The notes: generated by a model from the sequence alone, not told the origin. DNA of 64,000 bases from Sambucus nigra (GCA_949130495.1 OX422210.1:635896585-635960584), one strand, 5' to 3'; positions 42,361 to 55,072 are shown, numbered from the stretch's first letter. Numbers and translations are program-made.

Positions 42361-44560
42361 CCCCCTAACTTACACATTGCTAGTCCTTGTCTATGAAACA
42401 AAACAAAACCCGCCTCAAGGAGCGGTAAGTATAGAAACACTATATACACAGACAAAGTGCCACTTTCTCGGGGGCACGGTTGCATTTAGCAAATGCAACA
42501 AGCCGTTAAACCGCTAGGTTACCTAGCGGACGAGTGTTGTCTCGTGAGAGTTTTCAGAGATGAAACCCACAACATTAAATTTCCTCAAAACATACATGAC
42601 CAAACAACAAATATGCCGAACTCAACAACAATTAGATATTTCAACATATTATTAACAAAGCAAAGGAGAGGTTTTGCCCAATAATCCAAAACTATTAACA
42701 TTAGAAGAATAACTACTTGGAATTGAAACCTCAAATGTGAGTGGTGTGCATGCACATGTAAAGAGTTTTGATTCAGTAAAAATGCCTACAACCCGGATAA
42801 CCATTAAAGCATGCTTCCACTCAACCCTCTCTGGTTATCACACTCGACAATTAAAAGCACTCGGAATAGGATGTAACATACGGGACATGCGGGCATAAAG
42901 AGTAATTATAAAAGGAAACAAAGCCGCACATGCCATTGATGAAGAACACAATATAAAAGTGAAAAATACAATCTCATGAAAGGATATCGCATATTAATCA
43001 ATGTGAAATGCACATAAACAAATTATCGCTAATGTTCGACCTTTGAATCACATTACCCTAGGATCAAATAGGACTTTATTAGGTTGTAATGTAGGTTTGG
43101 GATTAGGGGAATGAAATGAAAGGATGTATTTACGGATACGAAAAGTGTTCGGAGCTGAAGAACTTGGGATAATGAAAAATAGCGGGAAATTTCAAAATTG
43201 GAAAATGATTTCCAAACAAACATTAAATATATCACTCGAGAGAGTAACAAGGATTATTGAATCACTCTAAACAACATATACAAATTTCTCTTTATTTTTT
43301 CTTTTCTTCTTTTCCTTTTGTTTTCTTTTTCTTCTCTTTTCTTTTGTTTTCTTTTTCATATTTTTTTTTCACTACACTTTCTTCTTTTCTCACTCTTTTC
43401 ATGCTTAAATTGCAACCACACTATACAACATCATTCAATCCCAAATATCATTCCAAACATAGGTAAGAAAGGTAATGTGTATGGTGTAAAACTCCAATGT
43501 GGAGTTGGTTAAGGGATTTGGGATGAAAAGAAAGGTCACAATAGGGCTCAACGGGGTTGACTAGGGACATGTATAAGGGTAAGGTTAAGGTCATATGGGT
43601 TAACAACAAAGAGGGCCTATGATCCTTTCCTAAAGTTTCATGTGATTCTCAAGAGTCAACACCATTGAAAATCATGCTCATGTGATACTTCAATTAATAT
43701 GCAATCAATGAAAAGAAAATGAGATCGCCACCAAGATACGTTATTCAAGAAAGAGAAAGAGTAATGTATAAACACTCTTAAATGAAGAAAAGAACGAAAC
43801 TCGCTAGGTTTTTAGTGTACACTAAGCAACAATAAGATACCAAGCTATAATTGTCCTACCGAATGATTTTAGAAAATATGCTCAAGTGCTCATGGGTTTT
43901 TAAGGTTTAGTTCATGCATTTATCCCCAATGTTGAATAATATAAGGACTAAAGTTTAATAACATGAAAGAAATAGAAAATGCATCATTGAATTAGCAATT
44001 GGATACAGCAATTAATAAATTTATCATAGGAAATTAGGGAAAAATGCCCAAGAAAGGGAAAAGAAATAAAGAAAATAATTTTTGAAATTTTTGAATTTTA
44101 GATTTTTTTTTTTAAACTATATATATGTATGTATATGTCACACGAGGGATGGAAAAGAAACTAAGATGCCTAAACACACCCCCTAACTTGAATCGCACAT
44201 TGTCCTCAATGTAACTAAAGACATTATGAGAAATAGAGGGAGTAGAATAAATCACCCCAATTTGGAGTGAAGTCCGAGGTTGTCAACGTCGCCCTATACC
44301 AACATAAGAAAAACAAAAATATGTACCACAATGATTAAGTTAGAAAGAAACATGCCATGAGTCGCAATAGTTTAGAGGGGTTGAAATGTAGATACTAGAT
44401 AATTGATGGTGGACATAGGATTTGAAAATATGTATACGCATCAAAATCTAATAAATCAACAACGACTAAATTATCATTACTAATTTCATAGAATTTAATA
44501 CAAACAGCTTAATCAGTGTAAAGAAAGCAAAACAAAAAGTACATAGATCTCATAATAGCC
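42361..44560 (-). other. 3' noncoding region of the Athila element
   Basis: It starts with the polypurine tract (CCCCCTAACTTAC on the plus strand). A pyrimidine-rich block at 43270-43400 is purine-rich in the sense strand, and a second CCCCCTAACTTG followed by GCACATTGTCCTCAATG lies at about 44180. No conserved frame. The whole block has a homologue in the non-autonomous element at 21570-23510. Confidence 0.65.
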
Positions 44561-44589
44561 CAAACAATGACATATATCATCATCCACAA

Positions 44590-45974
44590 AACCACCAGCA
44601 CCCACAAAACATTTAAACACCCGAACCGCTGGACAAACACCAAAAAGCTAGGTCGTACGGACTCTGGAAATACGGAGGAATCGGTGCATCAGGACCATGC
44701 TGCTGGATATACAGATCACGCATCATGGCCTGGACCATGTAAAACTCCAGATATCGCTCGATCTGGTCCTAGCGCTGATCAATCCCATACTGGTCAAGCC
44801 GCGACTCCAAAGTAGCCAATCGCATCTGGGTCTCCTCCCATATGTGCTCATGTCGTGCCTCGAACGCCGCAAAGTGGGCATCGGTAAGTGCGGTAGGCAC
44901 CTCAGCGTGCTGGCCTGACCCCTGCTCAGCCCTCCTTAACTCTGTCTCCTTATTCACATCCTCTACAACTATCCTTGGCCTCTTCTGGACTGCTGGCTCG
45001 CCCCAGTAGTGCTACAAGCACCTCCTGATATTGTCTCTGGTTAGGGCTCCCTTAGGGTCCACTTTTCTGTCAGAAGGGTACTCGAGGCACTTGGCTTGAA
45101 GGCAAATCTGAGTCATAATACCGAGCAAAGGAAGGGAGACATTCCACGCCTTTTCCTTTGATGCCAAGTATATCTTCTCCAGGAATTATTGAGGGAGGTT
45201 GATGTCTCTCGAATGTTTCAGCAGTGTATAGAGGAAGACGGTATGTTTATGGCGAACCTCGAATCTGTTATTAGTCACCATCAAATAATGCACGTTCATG
45301 TAGTGCAAGAGCCTTGATAAATCTGGCATACTAGCCAACCGAAACACTTTTTTAGTCCAAACCTCACCTGGGGCAAGAAATTCGATAAGCGTGTTTAGGT
45401 CAAAGGTTGCCTCATCCGATAGACTCACAAATGGGAATGGGTCTGCCATATTTTCCATCCACCAGGACAAGTCCTTGCGACTAAACGTGATCCTTAATCC
45501 TCGTATAAAAGCCTCGAAAACACCCTTCTCTCCCTTACATTTGATCAACGAAGCATAGAACATGCATATAAGTTCTTCATTGATTGTGGTCTGGCTCCCC
45601 ACGAAAGAGTCCCAATTATAACTCTTGAGAATGGCCAAGACATCATGAGGGAAGTCATCCATTTTCCACGCCAGGTTGACTGCAAGTGGGCGTTTTAAAG
45701 TTGCAAAGTATGCCTCAAACCAGTATTTTTCTTGGGCACAATGGAACACATCAATGCCCTTGGGAAGCACACAGCGAGACAGCTCATATTTGTCAAAGTC
45801 GCCCAATAATAACTGCAAAATAGAAATTAGTACAACAGTGTAGTTGAAACTAAAATCGCAATAGAGAGGAATGAAATTGCAGGCAAGAAAAAGTCCAGGA
45901 GATGAAAATAGGTTCATTGAGGCATTGGAACAAACATTTGGTGTGCAAAGTTTAAAAACGGGGGTCTGGGACAA
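44590..45974 (-). pseudogene. Athila post-pol ORF (plant-transposon-protein-like), decayed
   Basis: From 45974 a 262-residue open frame contains DFDKYELSRCVLPKGIDVFH, EELICMFYASLIKCKGEKGV, FEAFIRGLRITFSRKDLSWW and HKHTVFLYTLLKHSRDINLP. This layout resembles the plant transposon protein domain found in ORFs downstream of pol in Athila relatives. After frame changes, PKGALTRDNIRRC-type text and a C-terminal coiled-coil-like piece follow at 44957-44769 (FEARHEHIWEETQMRLATLE). The N-terminal 40 residues upstream of DFDKYE may be out-of-frame or intronic. Function is unknown; some Athila elements place an env-like gene here, but I see no clear signal peptide plus transmembrane arrangement. Confidence 0.65.
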
Positions 45975-46493
45975 ATTTGCACCAACAAGGATCCCCCATT
46001 CATGGAGATCTCAATAATATACACTAACATTTTGCCATGAATGGGATTTTAACATCAAAAATAGTTGGCAAGGTTTACAGATATGGGTGTGGGCACAATT
46101 GGGGGAACAGCATACACAAAATAATATTGATTCATTTTAGCTACACAACCAACATAATTTGTCAATGGAGAAAATGTGTGTGTGAGAAAATGAGGAGAAC
46201 ATTAAGAGCATCAAAAAATGAATTAGAAACAATCACATAATTCCCAAAAATAATCAACCCTAGAATCATGAAATACACCCATAAATACCCACAATCAGCA
46301 AATGTATTATGAAAATAATAGTGGTATTCATACCTTAGAAGATAGAGGAGGGTATTGGAGGTGCAATGGGAGAGAAAAATGGACCTAGGGTTGAGTTTGG
46401 GAATTTTCGGGTGAAGAGAGAATGGGAAAAGTGTGGAGAATAAAAGAGAAGTGAGGGGAAATGAAACTCCTTGGCCCTAATAACTGATGGGTG

Positions 46494-46692
46494 CGGTCGA
46501 TCGCTGGTCTTGGACCGGTCGACCGCTGTTTAAAAATAAGCCTAAGAGTTGAGACAGTGTACTCGAGGAACAAACACCAGTCGACTGCGATTTAACGACC
46601 GGTCGACCGCGCTTTGGATTAAGCATGGGAATTGAGACAGTGTGCTCTTGGTTCAATCAGCGGTCGATCGCTGGTCTTGGACCGGTCGACCG
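46494..46692. promoter_or_regulatory. three pairs of CGGTCGACCG palindromes between pol and the post-pol ORF
   Basis: Palindromes start at 46494 and 46516, 46578 and 46600, and 46661 and 46683. Within pairs the spacing is 22 bp; between pairs 62 or 61 bp. The intervening sequence repeats TTGAGACAGTGT. The same 22-62-22 spacing occurs in the LTR (53785, 53807, 53869, 53891). It lies 0.5-0.7 kb upstream, in sense, of the post-pol ORF. Confidence 0.7.
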
Positions 46693-46877
46693 CAACTCTG
46701 TTTCCTCACAAATCTCCCAACCTTCTGTTAAAAACTCAACTAAATCAATAAAATCTCTCCACAATATAAGGGACGCTCTCGGAGCGATAAATATATAATC
46801 GAGTGTGCATAAGAACGATTGCCTTGAAATCAATATGAAGTGAGGCAATCTAAAAAAAGGCAAGGACAATTCGATGC

Positions 46878-48250
46878 CTAAGTTGAGACACTCTCCGAGG
46901 GGCTCGCAGGGGGTGGATCCTCTAGAGGGATTTTAGAAAGCTCGGGATTGAAACCCTCAAATAAAGGCTTGAGCCTCTGCCCATTCACCTTAGAAAGGAT
47001 TCCGGTCCTTGGGTTCAATATGTCAACGGCTCCGTGATCGTGTACCTTTTGCACCACGAACGGTCCGTTCCACCGGGATTGCAATTTCTCGGGAAAGAGG
47101 TGGAGGCGGGAGTCATAGAGTAGGACATTGTGGCCCACCTCCAAGTGCTTGAGCACTATCCTTTTATCATGAAAGGCTTTGGTTTTTGCCTTGAAGATAC
47201 GAGAGTTATCATATTGATCGTTCCGCAACTCCTCAAGTTCATTAAGTTGGAACTTACGAAGGTCACTGCCTTCGTTAATGTCAAAATTGAGCTTTTTGAC
47301 GGCCTAATATGCCCAGTGCTCAAGCCCTACCGGCAAGTGACAAGCTTTCCCATAAACCAAACGGTAAGGGGACATTCTTAGGTGTGTCTTATAGGCCATT
47401 CGATACACCCAAAGCGCGTCGGTTAACCTATATGACCAATCCTTGGTCAAAGAATCCACAGTTTTCTCAAGAATGACCTTTATCTCCCTGTTTGCCAATT
47501 CTGCTTGGCCGTTGGTTTACGGGTGATAAGTGGAGGTGACCTTATGGGTTACCCCATATTGCGACATTAAGCTACGGAATATATCATTACAAAAGTGGAC
47601 GCCCTGGTTGCTTATGAGTGCTTTGGGTGTGCCGAAGCGAACCAAAATGTTCTCTTTCGGGAATTTAAACACCACCTTCGTGGTATTGTTCCTTTCAGGC
47701 ACGGCTTCCACCCATTTAGATACATAGTCGACTGAGACTAAAATATATTCAAAATGATTTGACTTAGGGAAAGGACCCATGAAATCTATTCCCCAACAAT
47801 CGAAAACTTTGATTACGAGAATAGGGGCAAGGGGAATCATGTTCCTTTTGGTTATCTTCCTAATAGATTGGCAACGGGCGCAGATTTTACATTGGGCATG
47901 CATATCTTTAAAGATCATTGGCTAATAGAAACCGCATCGTAACACTTTGAGGGCGGTATTTTGGGAAGAAAAGTGTCCCCCACATGCACCGTCGTGACAA
48001 AATAACAAGATACTTGTGATCTCATCATTTGGGACACACTTGGGAAAGATTTAGTTTGGACATAGCTTGTACATGTATGGGTCATCTATGAAAAATGATC
48101 GGGCCACCATCGAAAGTCTTTCCTTATCCTTAGCCGAAAAGTACGCTGGGTAGGCCTCGGTGACAAGGAGATTGGCGATATCGGCAAACCATGGCAACGT
48201 CGCCATGGTCATGAGTTGATCATCTGGGAAGCACTCTCGGATATGGGATC
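46878..48250 (-). pseudogene. Athila integrase, decayed
   Basis: N-terminal zinc region: LPWFADIANLLVTEAYPAYF at about 48200, then HAQCKICARCQS near 47895 (CxxC). Core: DCWGIDFMGPFPKSNHFEYI (first Asp), LISNQGVHFCND (second catalytic position is Asn, where Asp is usual), a stop after STYHP, then [11 protein letters not shown] (Glu). C-terminal part: [36 protein letters not shown] and SRWNGPFVVQKVHDHGAVDI, ending at 46878. The Asp-to-Asn change and the stops mean it cannot integrate DNA. Confidence 0.88.
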
Positions 48251-50072
48251 GATATGATCGTGATTGAATGTAAGTCGGGACAGGTGATCCGCAACTACAT
48301 TTTCCACCCCTTTTTATCTTTGATAGAGAGGTCAAACTCTTGGAGAAGGAGAACCCAACGAATAAGCCTACTTTTCGCATCCTTCTTAGAAAGAGGATAC
48401 TTAAGTGCGGCATGGTTGGTGAAACACACAATGGGTGATCCTACCAAGTACGCCCAGAATTTACCCAACGCGAATACTATTGCTAGTAGCTCTTTCTCCG
48501 TGGTGGAGTAGTTCATTTATGCACTATCTAGCGTGCGACTAGCATAGGAAATCACGTGAGGTTTTTTATCCCTCCACTGACCCAGCACCTCCCCACGGCA
48601 TAATCACTCGTGTCACACATAAGCTCAAATGGAAGGGTTCAATCGGGCACTTGCATGATAAGGGCAGTGGTCAACATTGATTTCAATTTATCGAATGATT
48701 CTTGGCACGCATTACTCCACAGAAATGGAGCATCTTTAGCAAGAAGAGCGCACATGGGGCGTGCGATCGAGCTAAAGTCCTGAATAAAATATCGGTAGAA
48801 ACCAGCATGACCATGAAAGGACCTTACATCCATGAGGTTTTTCGAAGCGAGAAGGTTGGCTATAACTTCAGTTTTTACCTTGTCAACTTGAATACCGTCA
48901 TTAGAGATGATATGGCCCAAACTATCCCTCGTGTCACCATGAAGTGACACTTCTCCCAATAGAGAATAAGGTTATTCCCAATAAAACTCGCTAGCACTCT
49001 TGTAAGATTGGCTAGGCAATCCTCATACATATTACCAAAGACACTAAAGTCATCCATGAAGACTTCTATAATGTCTTCAACCATGTCACTGAATATGCTA
49101 AGCATGCACCGTTGAAACGTTGCCGGTGAGTTACAAAGACCAAACGACATTCTCCGAAAGGCAAAAGTGCCATACGTGCAAGTGAACGTGATCTTCTCTT
49201 GATCTTCGGGGGCTAAGAAAATAGTAATACCTATGTCCGGCTACCTGTTCTATAATTTGGTCAAGGAAGGGTAATGGAAAGTGGTCTTTCCTTGTGACCG
49301 CATTAAGCTTTCTATAATCAATGCAAACACGGTAGCCGATTGGATTGCGTGAGGGTAAAAGGTTACCCTCCGCACTCTCAACAACAGTGACACTCGATTT
49401 ATTTGGTACGACTTGCGTCGGGCTCACCCACTCGCTATCGAAAATGGGGTAGATTATCCCCATATTCAACAATTTGATCACTTCCGCCATCACCACCTTA
49501 TTCATAACCGGATTCAACCGTCTTTGCATTTGACGGGTGGGTTTGGAATCTTCCTCTAAGTAAATGCTATGAGTGCAAATGGAGGGATTGATACCTTTTA
49601 AGTCGGAAATGCACCAACCTATAGAACTCTTATGTTTTATCAACACCTTAAGTAAAGCCTCCTCTTGAAAATTGTCAAGGTTTGTCGCTATAATCACCGA
49701 AAATGTGTTCTCACCGCCTAGGAAAGCATACTTGAGCTCATTTGGCAAGGTTTTGAGCTCGAGGTTGGGAATTGAAACACTCAACGGGAAAGGAAAAGAG
49801 TCATGTGGGGGTAGTTTCTCAAAGTGGGATATCCACATCGAGTCTTTGATAACCCCCTCGGTTTCATCATGCGTGAGGTCACTTTCACCGTCACCACCAT
49901 CTATGCTATTATCCTCCATACCTTCATTCACCTCCTCAAAGTACTCGAGGGAATTACACATGTCCATTAACTCCCTATTCAGTGAAAAACAATTTGCATA
50001 ACGGGCATCTTCGTAGCCATTATCGTTGGGGAGCAAATCATTTTCCAAGGAGTTAGCAAGAATTGCCTCCAA
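48251..50072 (-). pseudogene. pol: Athila reverse transcriptase and RNase H, frameshifted
   Basis: From 50072: upstream linker, then RMQRRLNPVMNKVVMAEVIK, YRVCIDYRKLNAVTRKDHFP and LPFLDQIIEQVAGHRYYYFL. After a frame change near 49200 come MSFGLCNSPATFQRCMLSIF and the catalytic box IIEVFMDDFSVFG near 49045 (FMDD, both Asp kept). Another frame change near 48955 leads to RSFHGHAGFYRYFIQDFSSI and the RNase H block ending STTEKELLAIVFALGKFWAY. The order and motifs are those of Athila RT-RNase H. At least three frame disruptions are visible. Confidence 0.88.
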
Positions 50073-50105
50073 TGGATATTGAAAATAGGAGAGGTCAAAA
50101 TACTC

Positions 50106-51002
50106 TTATACAAGAGTGTCGATGCAAGACACAGTTTCAACCGCTTCCTCACTCTCATTGCAAAATTGGGGTTGCTTGAGGAGGTTGAACACGTTGACTT
50201 CGACCGCCATGTTCCCAAATGAAAGTTTCATCACCCTGTTTCTACAATTGATGTTAGCACTCACGGTGGCCAGAAACGGTCGCCCAAAAATGATTGGGAT
50301 TTGTGCACTCCCTTTAGGTACGGGTTGAGTGTCCAAGATGATAAAATCTACTGGGTAGTAGAAAGAATATACTTAGACGATCACGTCTTCCACAACTCCT
50401 CTAGGTATCTTAGTCGAACGATCGGCTAGTTGTAATGTGACAGGAGTTGACTTAATATCACTGAGCTTTAACTCGAGATATACCGAATAAGGAAGCAAGT
50501 TTACACTTGCTCCTAAATCGAGGAGGGCGCGATCGATTCTAGTCTCCCCAATCACGCATGAAATGGTGGGGTAACCCGGATCTTTGAATTTTGGGGCTAG
50601 TTCATTAGTTATGATAGCACTAGCTTGGACAGCCATGTACGCCTTTGTGCGCACATTTTGTCTCCTTTTAACCATACACAAGTCTTTGATAAATTTGGCG
50701 TACTTGGGCACATGTTCGATTGCTTTAAGGAGGGAGATGTTCATGTTCAATTGCTTAAATAACTCGAGAAACCCCTCTTCGGAGGCTTTTGTGGTCTTTT
50801 CCCTTTGCCGTTGAGGAAAAGGTGACGGTATGGGATAAATTGTGTCCTTCTCAATAATAGGCTCATCTCCCTCTTTGGGGAAGTCATCGTATATGTTAAC
50901 GGTACCGTGCAATTGCATGTCCTCAGTAGCAATGGATTTGCCTTTGGGTTTAGTGTGAATGGGCGGCTCCGGTAAGGGTCTCACAACTTTGTTGTCAACC
51001 AT
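50106..51002 (-). pseudogene. Athila aspartic protease region
   Basis: The 209-residue frame at 51002-50373 contains IDRALLDLGASVNLLPYSVY. The active-site DxGAS pattern is present (DLGAS). The C-terminal block at 50336-50106 has PIIFGRPFLATVSANI, the conserved GRPFL region of retropepsins. A stop between the two (near 50373) splits the enzyme. It follows gag and precedes RT, as expected. Confidence 0.85.
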
Positions 51003-52662
51003 TTTGTCGCTCCTAAGGGTGGAAATACACTTAGCGTGCTGGTGTGAGATGTATTCGAGGTGGAGCTCTCATTAACCATTTGGATTTTAGGGTTGGGTTG
51101 AGATTGTGCCGGTAGAAGGGGTCTCGTAACTCCTTAGGAGTTTTGAACCAATTAAGCAAGAGAGATTTTCATCTCTTGCGTAGACCGCGCCATTTGCGAG
51201 ATAGACTGTTCAAGTTGTGAAACTTTTTGAACAGACGCAAATTGTTCCTCATTATTCCGTCTCTGAGGAGGCAAATACAAAGCGAGAGGTCCCGCGGGTG
51301 GAAGTTGCTGCGATTGATATGGGGGAGGTTGTTGTTAGAATTGCGGGGGCAGACACGGGCCTGGAAAGTTCGGAGTTGGGAGTGTTTGGGAATTGGAATT
51401 ATGATCCTTACAACTCATAAGAGGATGTGTCATCCTCCAACTAGGATTATAGGGATGGTTGTTGGGATCGAACGGAGCATTCGAGTATTACTTTCTATAT
51501 GCCCCTATAGCATTAGCTTGCTCTTGTAACTGGCCCTTAATGCTAGGGAGCGAAGGACACTCCCTCGTTGGGTGGCCAATGTTGTCACATATAACGCACA
51601 TGACTTCCTCCATAATGGAAACCTTTTTGACGGCTTCCATGGGTGGGGGTTGTTGTGTGAGTTGCATTACGTCAATTCTACAACATAACTGATCGTATTT
51701 GGTCTAGGTATCCTAATTTTCCTGCAAGATACTCAGACCGCTGGTTTGCCCGTGAGGGATTGTGTTATCACGAACAGTGCGATCGTAAGGGTTCAATGTG
51801 TCCCATCCCCGAGAAGTCTTTGAGATAAACTCGAAATGGGCTTCTAACTCCTCACTACTCAAATCAACAAGACTACTCTGACACATGGTTTCGACTAATT
51901 GTTTGGTCAAAGGGTTTAGACCCCCATGAAAAATTGAGATTAATCGCATCTGATCAAAATTATGATGCGGGTAAGACTGCTTTAAAGATTTAAATTGTTC
52001 CCAACACATGTCAAATGTCTCATGATCATATTGTTGAAAATTTTGAATTTGTTTCATGAGCGCATTTGTCTTGTGTATGGGAAAAAATTCCTTTAAGAAG
52101 AGGTCTTCAAACTGCTGCCAATTCCCAACAGAGTTGGGGGGAAGTGTAATCAACCAATCTTTTGATTTGTCTTTAATGGAAAATGAAAACAACTTAATCC
52201 GCACAAGATCGGGTGTGCAATTTTGGTCAGAAAAAGTGTTGCACACCTCTTCAAAGTCTCTAATGTGCTGGTAAGGGTTTTTATCTTCCATTCCGTGGAA
52301 GGAAGGCAAGAGATTGATCATGCCATTTCGTAAATGGAAGGATCCGTGGTTAAATGGGAACGTAATACATCCGGGCACGGAGACTGTCTCCGATCGAAGG
52401 TAATCGCCAAATGATTTATGCACGGGGGTAGCACCCCACGGGGTGCATAATTATACTCCATAGGAGGATCAAAAGATCGTACCGAGGGAGGTGCACTAGG
52501 GTATTGTGATATGGATGGCAAATCTGTCTGGGATGGTGCCTTATTAAGCGAGTAACGATGTTAAGATGATTCCCCAAGGTTATTGTAGAGATTGTTTGAG
52601 CCTTCAGAATACAATAGTGGTATGTAGTCCCTGGCGAACCCTTGGTTCGAATTGTTGCTCAT
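51003..52662 (-). pseudogene. gag: Athila gag with zinc knuckle, frameshifted
   Basis: A plausible start is the ATG at 52662 (MSNNSNQGFARDYIP). A stop near 52559 and a frame change near 52438 interrupt it. The main open part at 52423-51713 reads HKSFGDYLRSETVSVPGCI, then FEEVCNTFSDQNC and WITLPPNSVGNWQQFEDLFL-like LITLPPNSVGNWQQFEDLFL, the Retrotrans_gag fold. A CCHC zinc knuckle, CVICDNIGHPTREC, is at 51598-51557 with all four ligands. The segment 51550-51003 is proline-rich and full of stops. Confidence 0.85.
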
Positions 52663-52763
52663 TAAGACAGAAGACCTATCCTTCAAAATAACACTATCTC
52701 AAACAATTAAATGCAGAGGGTTTATCGACAAATAACTAAATCAATATAGTCGTTACTAATAAT

Positions 52764-52781
52764 TCCCCAGCAACGGCGCCA
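52764..52781 (-). promoter_or_regulatory. primer-binding site of the Athila element
   Basis: The minus strand reads TGGCGCCGTTGCTGGGGA, seven bases after the LTR end at 52789. It matches the tRNA-Asp-complementary site used across Athila. Confidence 0.9.
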
Positions 52782-52788
52782 AAAACTT

Positions 52789-54322
52789 TGACTCGCTCAG
52801 AAAATTGTATAGCGCAAGTGTACGCTAATCGCGAGAGTAATAAAAGCTCGGTAAGACCGGGGTCGATTTACGTAGGGAATTATATGAAGTACCGAGGATA
52901 TTCTTCCAGTTAAAAATCAATAAACAAGAATAAAAGATAAAAGAAAAGATGATTTAGGTTTTGAGTGTTGTAATGAACCAAAACGAACTAAGATAAATGG
53001 AACGCTAAACAAAGTAGTAACATGAACAATAGTGATTTATAAACAGGGTTATGAAAAGATTCTTTAACAAAATGTTAAGGAACATTCCCCCACCTCGGAT
53101 GTGCACAACTCAACGGGTTCTTCCAATTAAATCACAACTAAATGGGAATAAGATATTGATACCAATAATCCTACATGAAGGATGTCAACCCAACAACATA
53201 AGATGAAGGTAACGATATATTATCGGAAAAATGCGTTGATGTTGGAGTTAAGTCTTAAAATACAACCCTTACATGATAAGAGAAGATAAAATCCTATGAA
53301 ACTCCAATATCAACCCACACACCCATTTATTGGATTTAATCATTGAACAAGTCAAGAAATGCTCCAATGTGGGTTTATGCTCCCAACCTAAGGAGATTAG
53401 CTACTCATAACACTAACCATATCAAAACAAACCATTATATTAATAGTAAGTGTAATAACTATGGCGAGAAGAAGCATTCAATACACAACCACAATATTAA
53501 TTGCACAAAATGATACCAATGGTCAACAAGAAACAACTAAGATGGAACTTTACTTGCAATAAATGAAGTGGAAGATGAAAATGGCAAGGAAATTATCAAG
53601 CCCTAGGAGAGAGAGAGAGAAAAACAACAAAACTATCTTCTATATATTTCCTTGCACACAATTGTGATCGGATATGTTTCAACAAATCAAACCACTCAAA
53701 ATATATACTAAGTGGAAGAAACCACAAAACAAGGGTGGTAAAAACCAAACCAAAACTACGGGGGGTTTGCATAAATTGAGGCACCGGTCGATCGTTGGTC
53801 AAGGATTGGTTGACCACGTGTTAGGAGGAAAGCACACTGTCTCACTTCGAAGGCAAAAGGTGAAACCCCGATCGACCGCTGGTATGGGACCGGTCGATCG
53901 GTCCTACGAAATCTTGGATCCTCTCCCTTTTTGATAAAAACAAGGGGCCTCAAGAAAATTACCATAACTTGATCCTCGTGAACCGGATTGACAAACCGTC
54001 GGGGGCTACGCAAAGTTGGCTAGGAGAACTACAACATCCTTGAAGGGTTCGGGCACAAAGCTCGAATGTAGAAATGATAAAATTACCCCTAAAGTTGCAT
54101 AAAACATTGAACGTTCCCGAAAAATGCACACTTGCACCGTTTAGCACTCCAATCCCTACAAAGGCTCAAATAAACCTCACAAAGCCTATATATATATATA
54201 TATATATATATGGAAACCAAAGATTATACAGTACAAAAGCTTAAATACGTGAAATAACGGCAACAAGTGTGAGTGCATGTGTAATTAACGGGCGCAAAAT
54301 ATACAATATTTGCAACTAATCA
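52789..54322 (-). repeat. 5' LTR of the Athila element
   Basis: 1534 bp. In the minus sense it starts TGATTAGTTGC and ends CGAGTCA. A TATA-like GGAAATATATAGAAG (53650-53636) lies downstream of four palindromes. A (TA)n run is at about 54187-54211. The flanking ACCAC duplication is at 54323-54327. Confidence 0.93.
53785..53900. promoter_or_regulatory. two pairs of CGGTCGATCG palindromes in the Athila LTR
   Basis: Words start at 53785 (CGGTCGATCG), 53807 (TGGTTGACCA), 53869 (CGATCGACCG) and 53891 (CGGTCGATCG). Spacing is 22, 62 and 22 bp. In the minus sense the cluster lies about 140-260 bp upstream of the TATA-like site. The other LTR keeps positions 41855, 41917 and 41939 with the same spacing. 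Confidence 0.7.
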
Positions 54323-54981
54323 ACCACATGTAAGTTATATTTTATACATGATTCCTAAGATCTTTGAACAATGTGATAATCACGTCAATAGACATGTGAA
54401 AAGAGTAATTTTATTTACCTCATTTCGATGCCATGAATTCAGTCCCGCTGTTGAACACCGCCGTCGAGTGTCGCCGGTGTGATCGCCTTAGCAATCCTTT
54501 AAGGGAGAATTTGTCTTCTCTCTCCTTCCATATAAACCTTTAGGTATGCGTTTTAATTAGGATGATTTCTAATGGACGAAATGCATCTATTTATAGGTGG
54601 AGATAGGTCCTGAATTCCAAAGGTCAATTAATCTCAACCGTCCATCAAAGTTGAGATTGAGTGGAATTTTAACTGCTTTTTTTTTCTTTATTTCGTGTGG
54701 AATACAAACCATTTACACAGGATATAACATGTATTCTGTATTAAAAATGGATTAATAAAGACCACATTTGAGGAAAGGAAATAAACTAAAGGTTTATTTA
54801 ATAATTTCCTTACAAAGATTAGTTAAAATATAACTTAAACAAATCATAATTTAATATGCGTCATTTTCCTATGTAAAAGGAACAAAGAAATAATTAAAAA
54901 TTATCCTTCCCTTCACAATGAGCCTGCACATACACCAGGAGCCATCATTCATCTATGAAGCCAATCGCACATAGACATAAA

Positions 54982-54988
<7 letters not shown>

Positions 54989-55069
<81 letters not shown>
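54989..55069. repeat. compound (GT)n(GA)n microsatellite
   Basis: About 46 bp of GT followed directly by about 35 bp of GA. Any Cys/Val repeat ORF here is an artefact of the dinucleotides. Confidence 0.97.

Positions 55070-55072
<3 letters not shown>

Larger units (their letters stand above)
40840..54322 (-). mobile_element. Athila-type Ty3/gypsy retrotransposon (13.5 kb), full length but decayed
   Basis: LTRs 40840-42360 and 52789-54322 are flanked by the perfect duplication ACCAC (40835-40839 and 54323-54327). The minus-strand primer site TGGCGCCGTTGCTGGGGA (52781-52764) is the tRNA-Asp-type site of Athila. In minus order come gag with zinc knuckle, protease, RT, RNase H, integrase and a post-pol ORF, then a long 3' noncoding region and the purine tract GTAAGTTAGGGGG. 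This is the layout of the Athila lineage. Several stops and frameshifts and a changed integrase catalytic residue make it inactive. LTRs remain similar over their full length. Confidence 0.95.

Noticed and set aside
44567..44918. Plus-strand ORFs
   Set aside because: They are opposite-strand shadows of the decayed Athila post-pol ORF.
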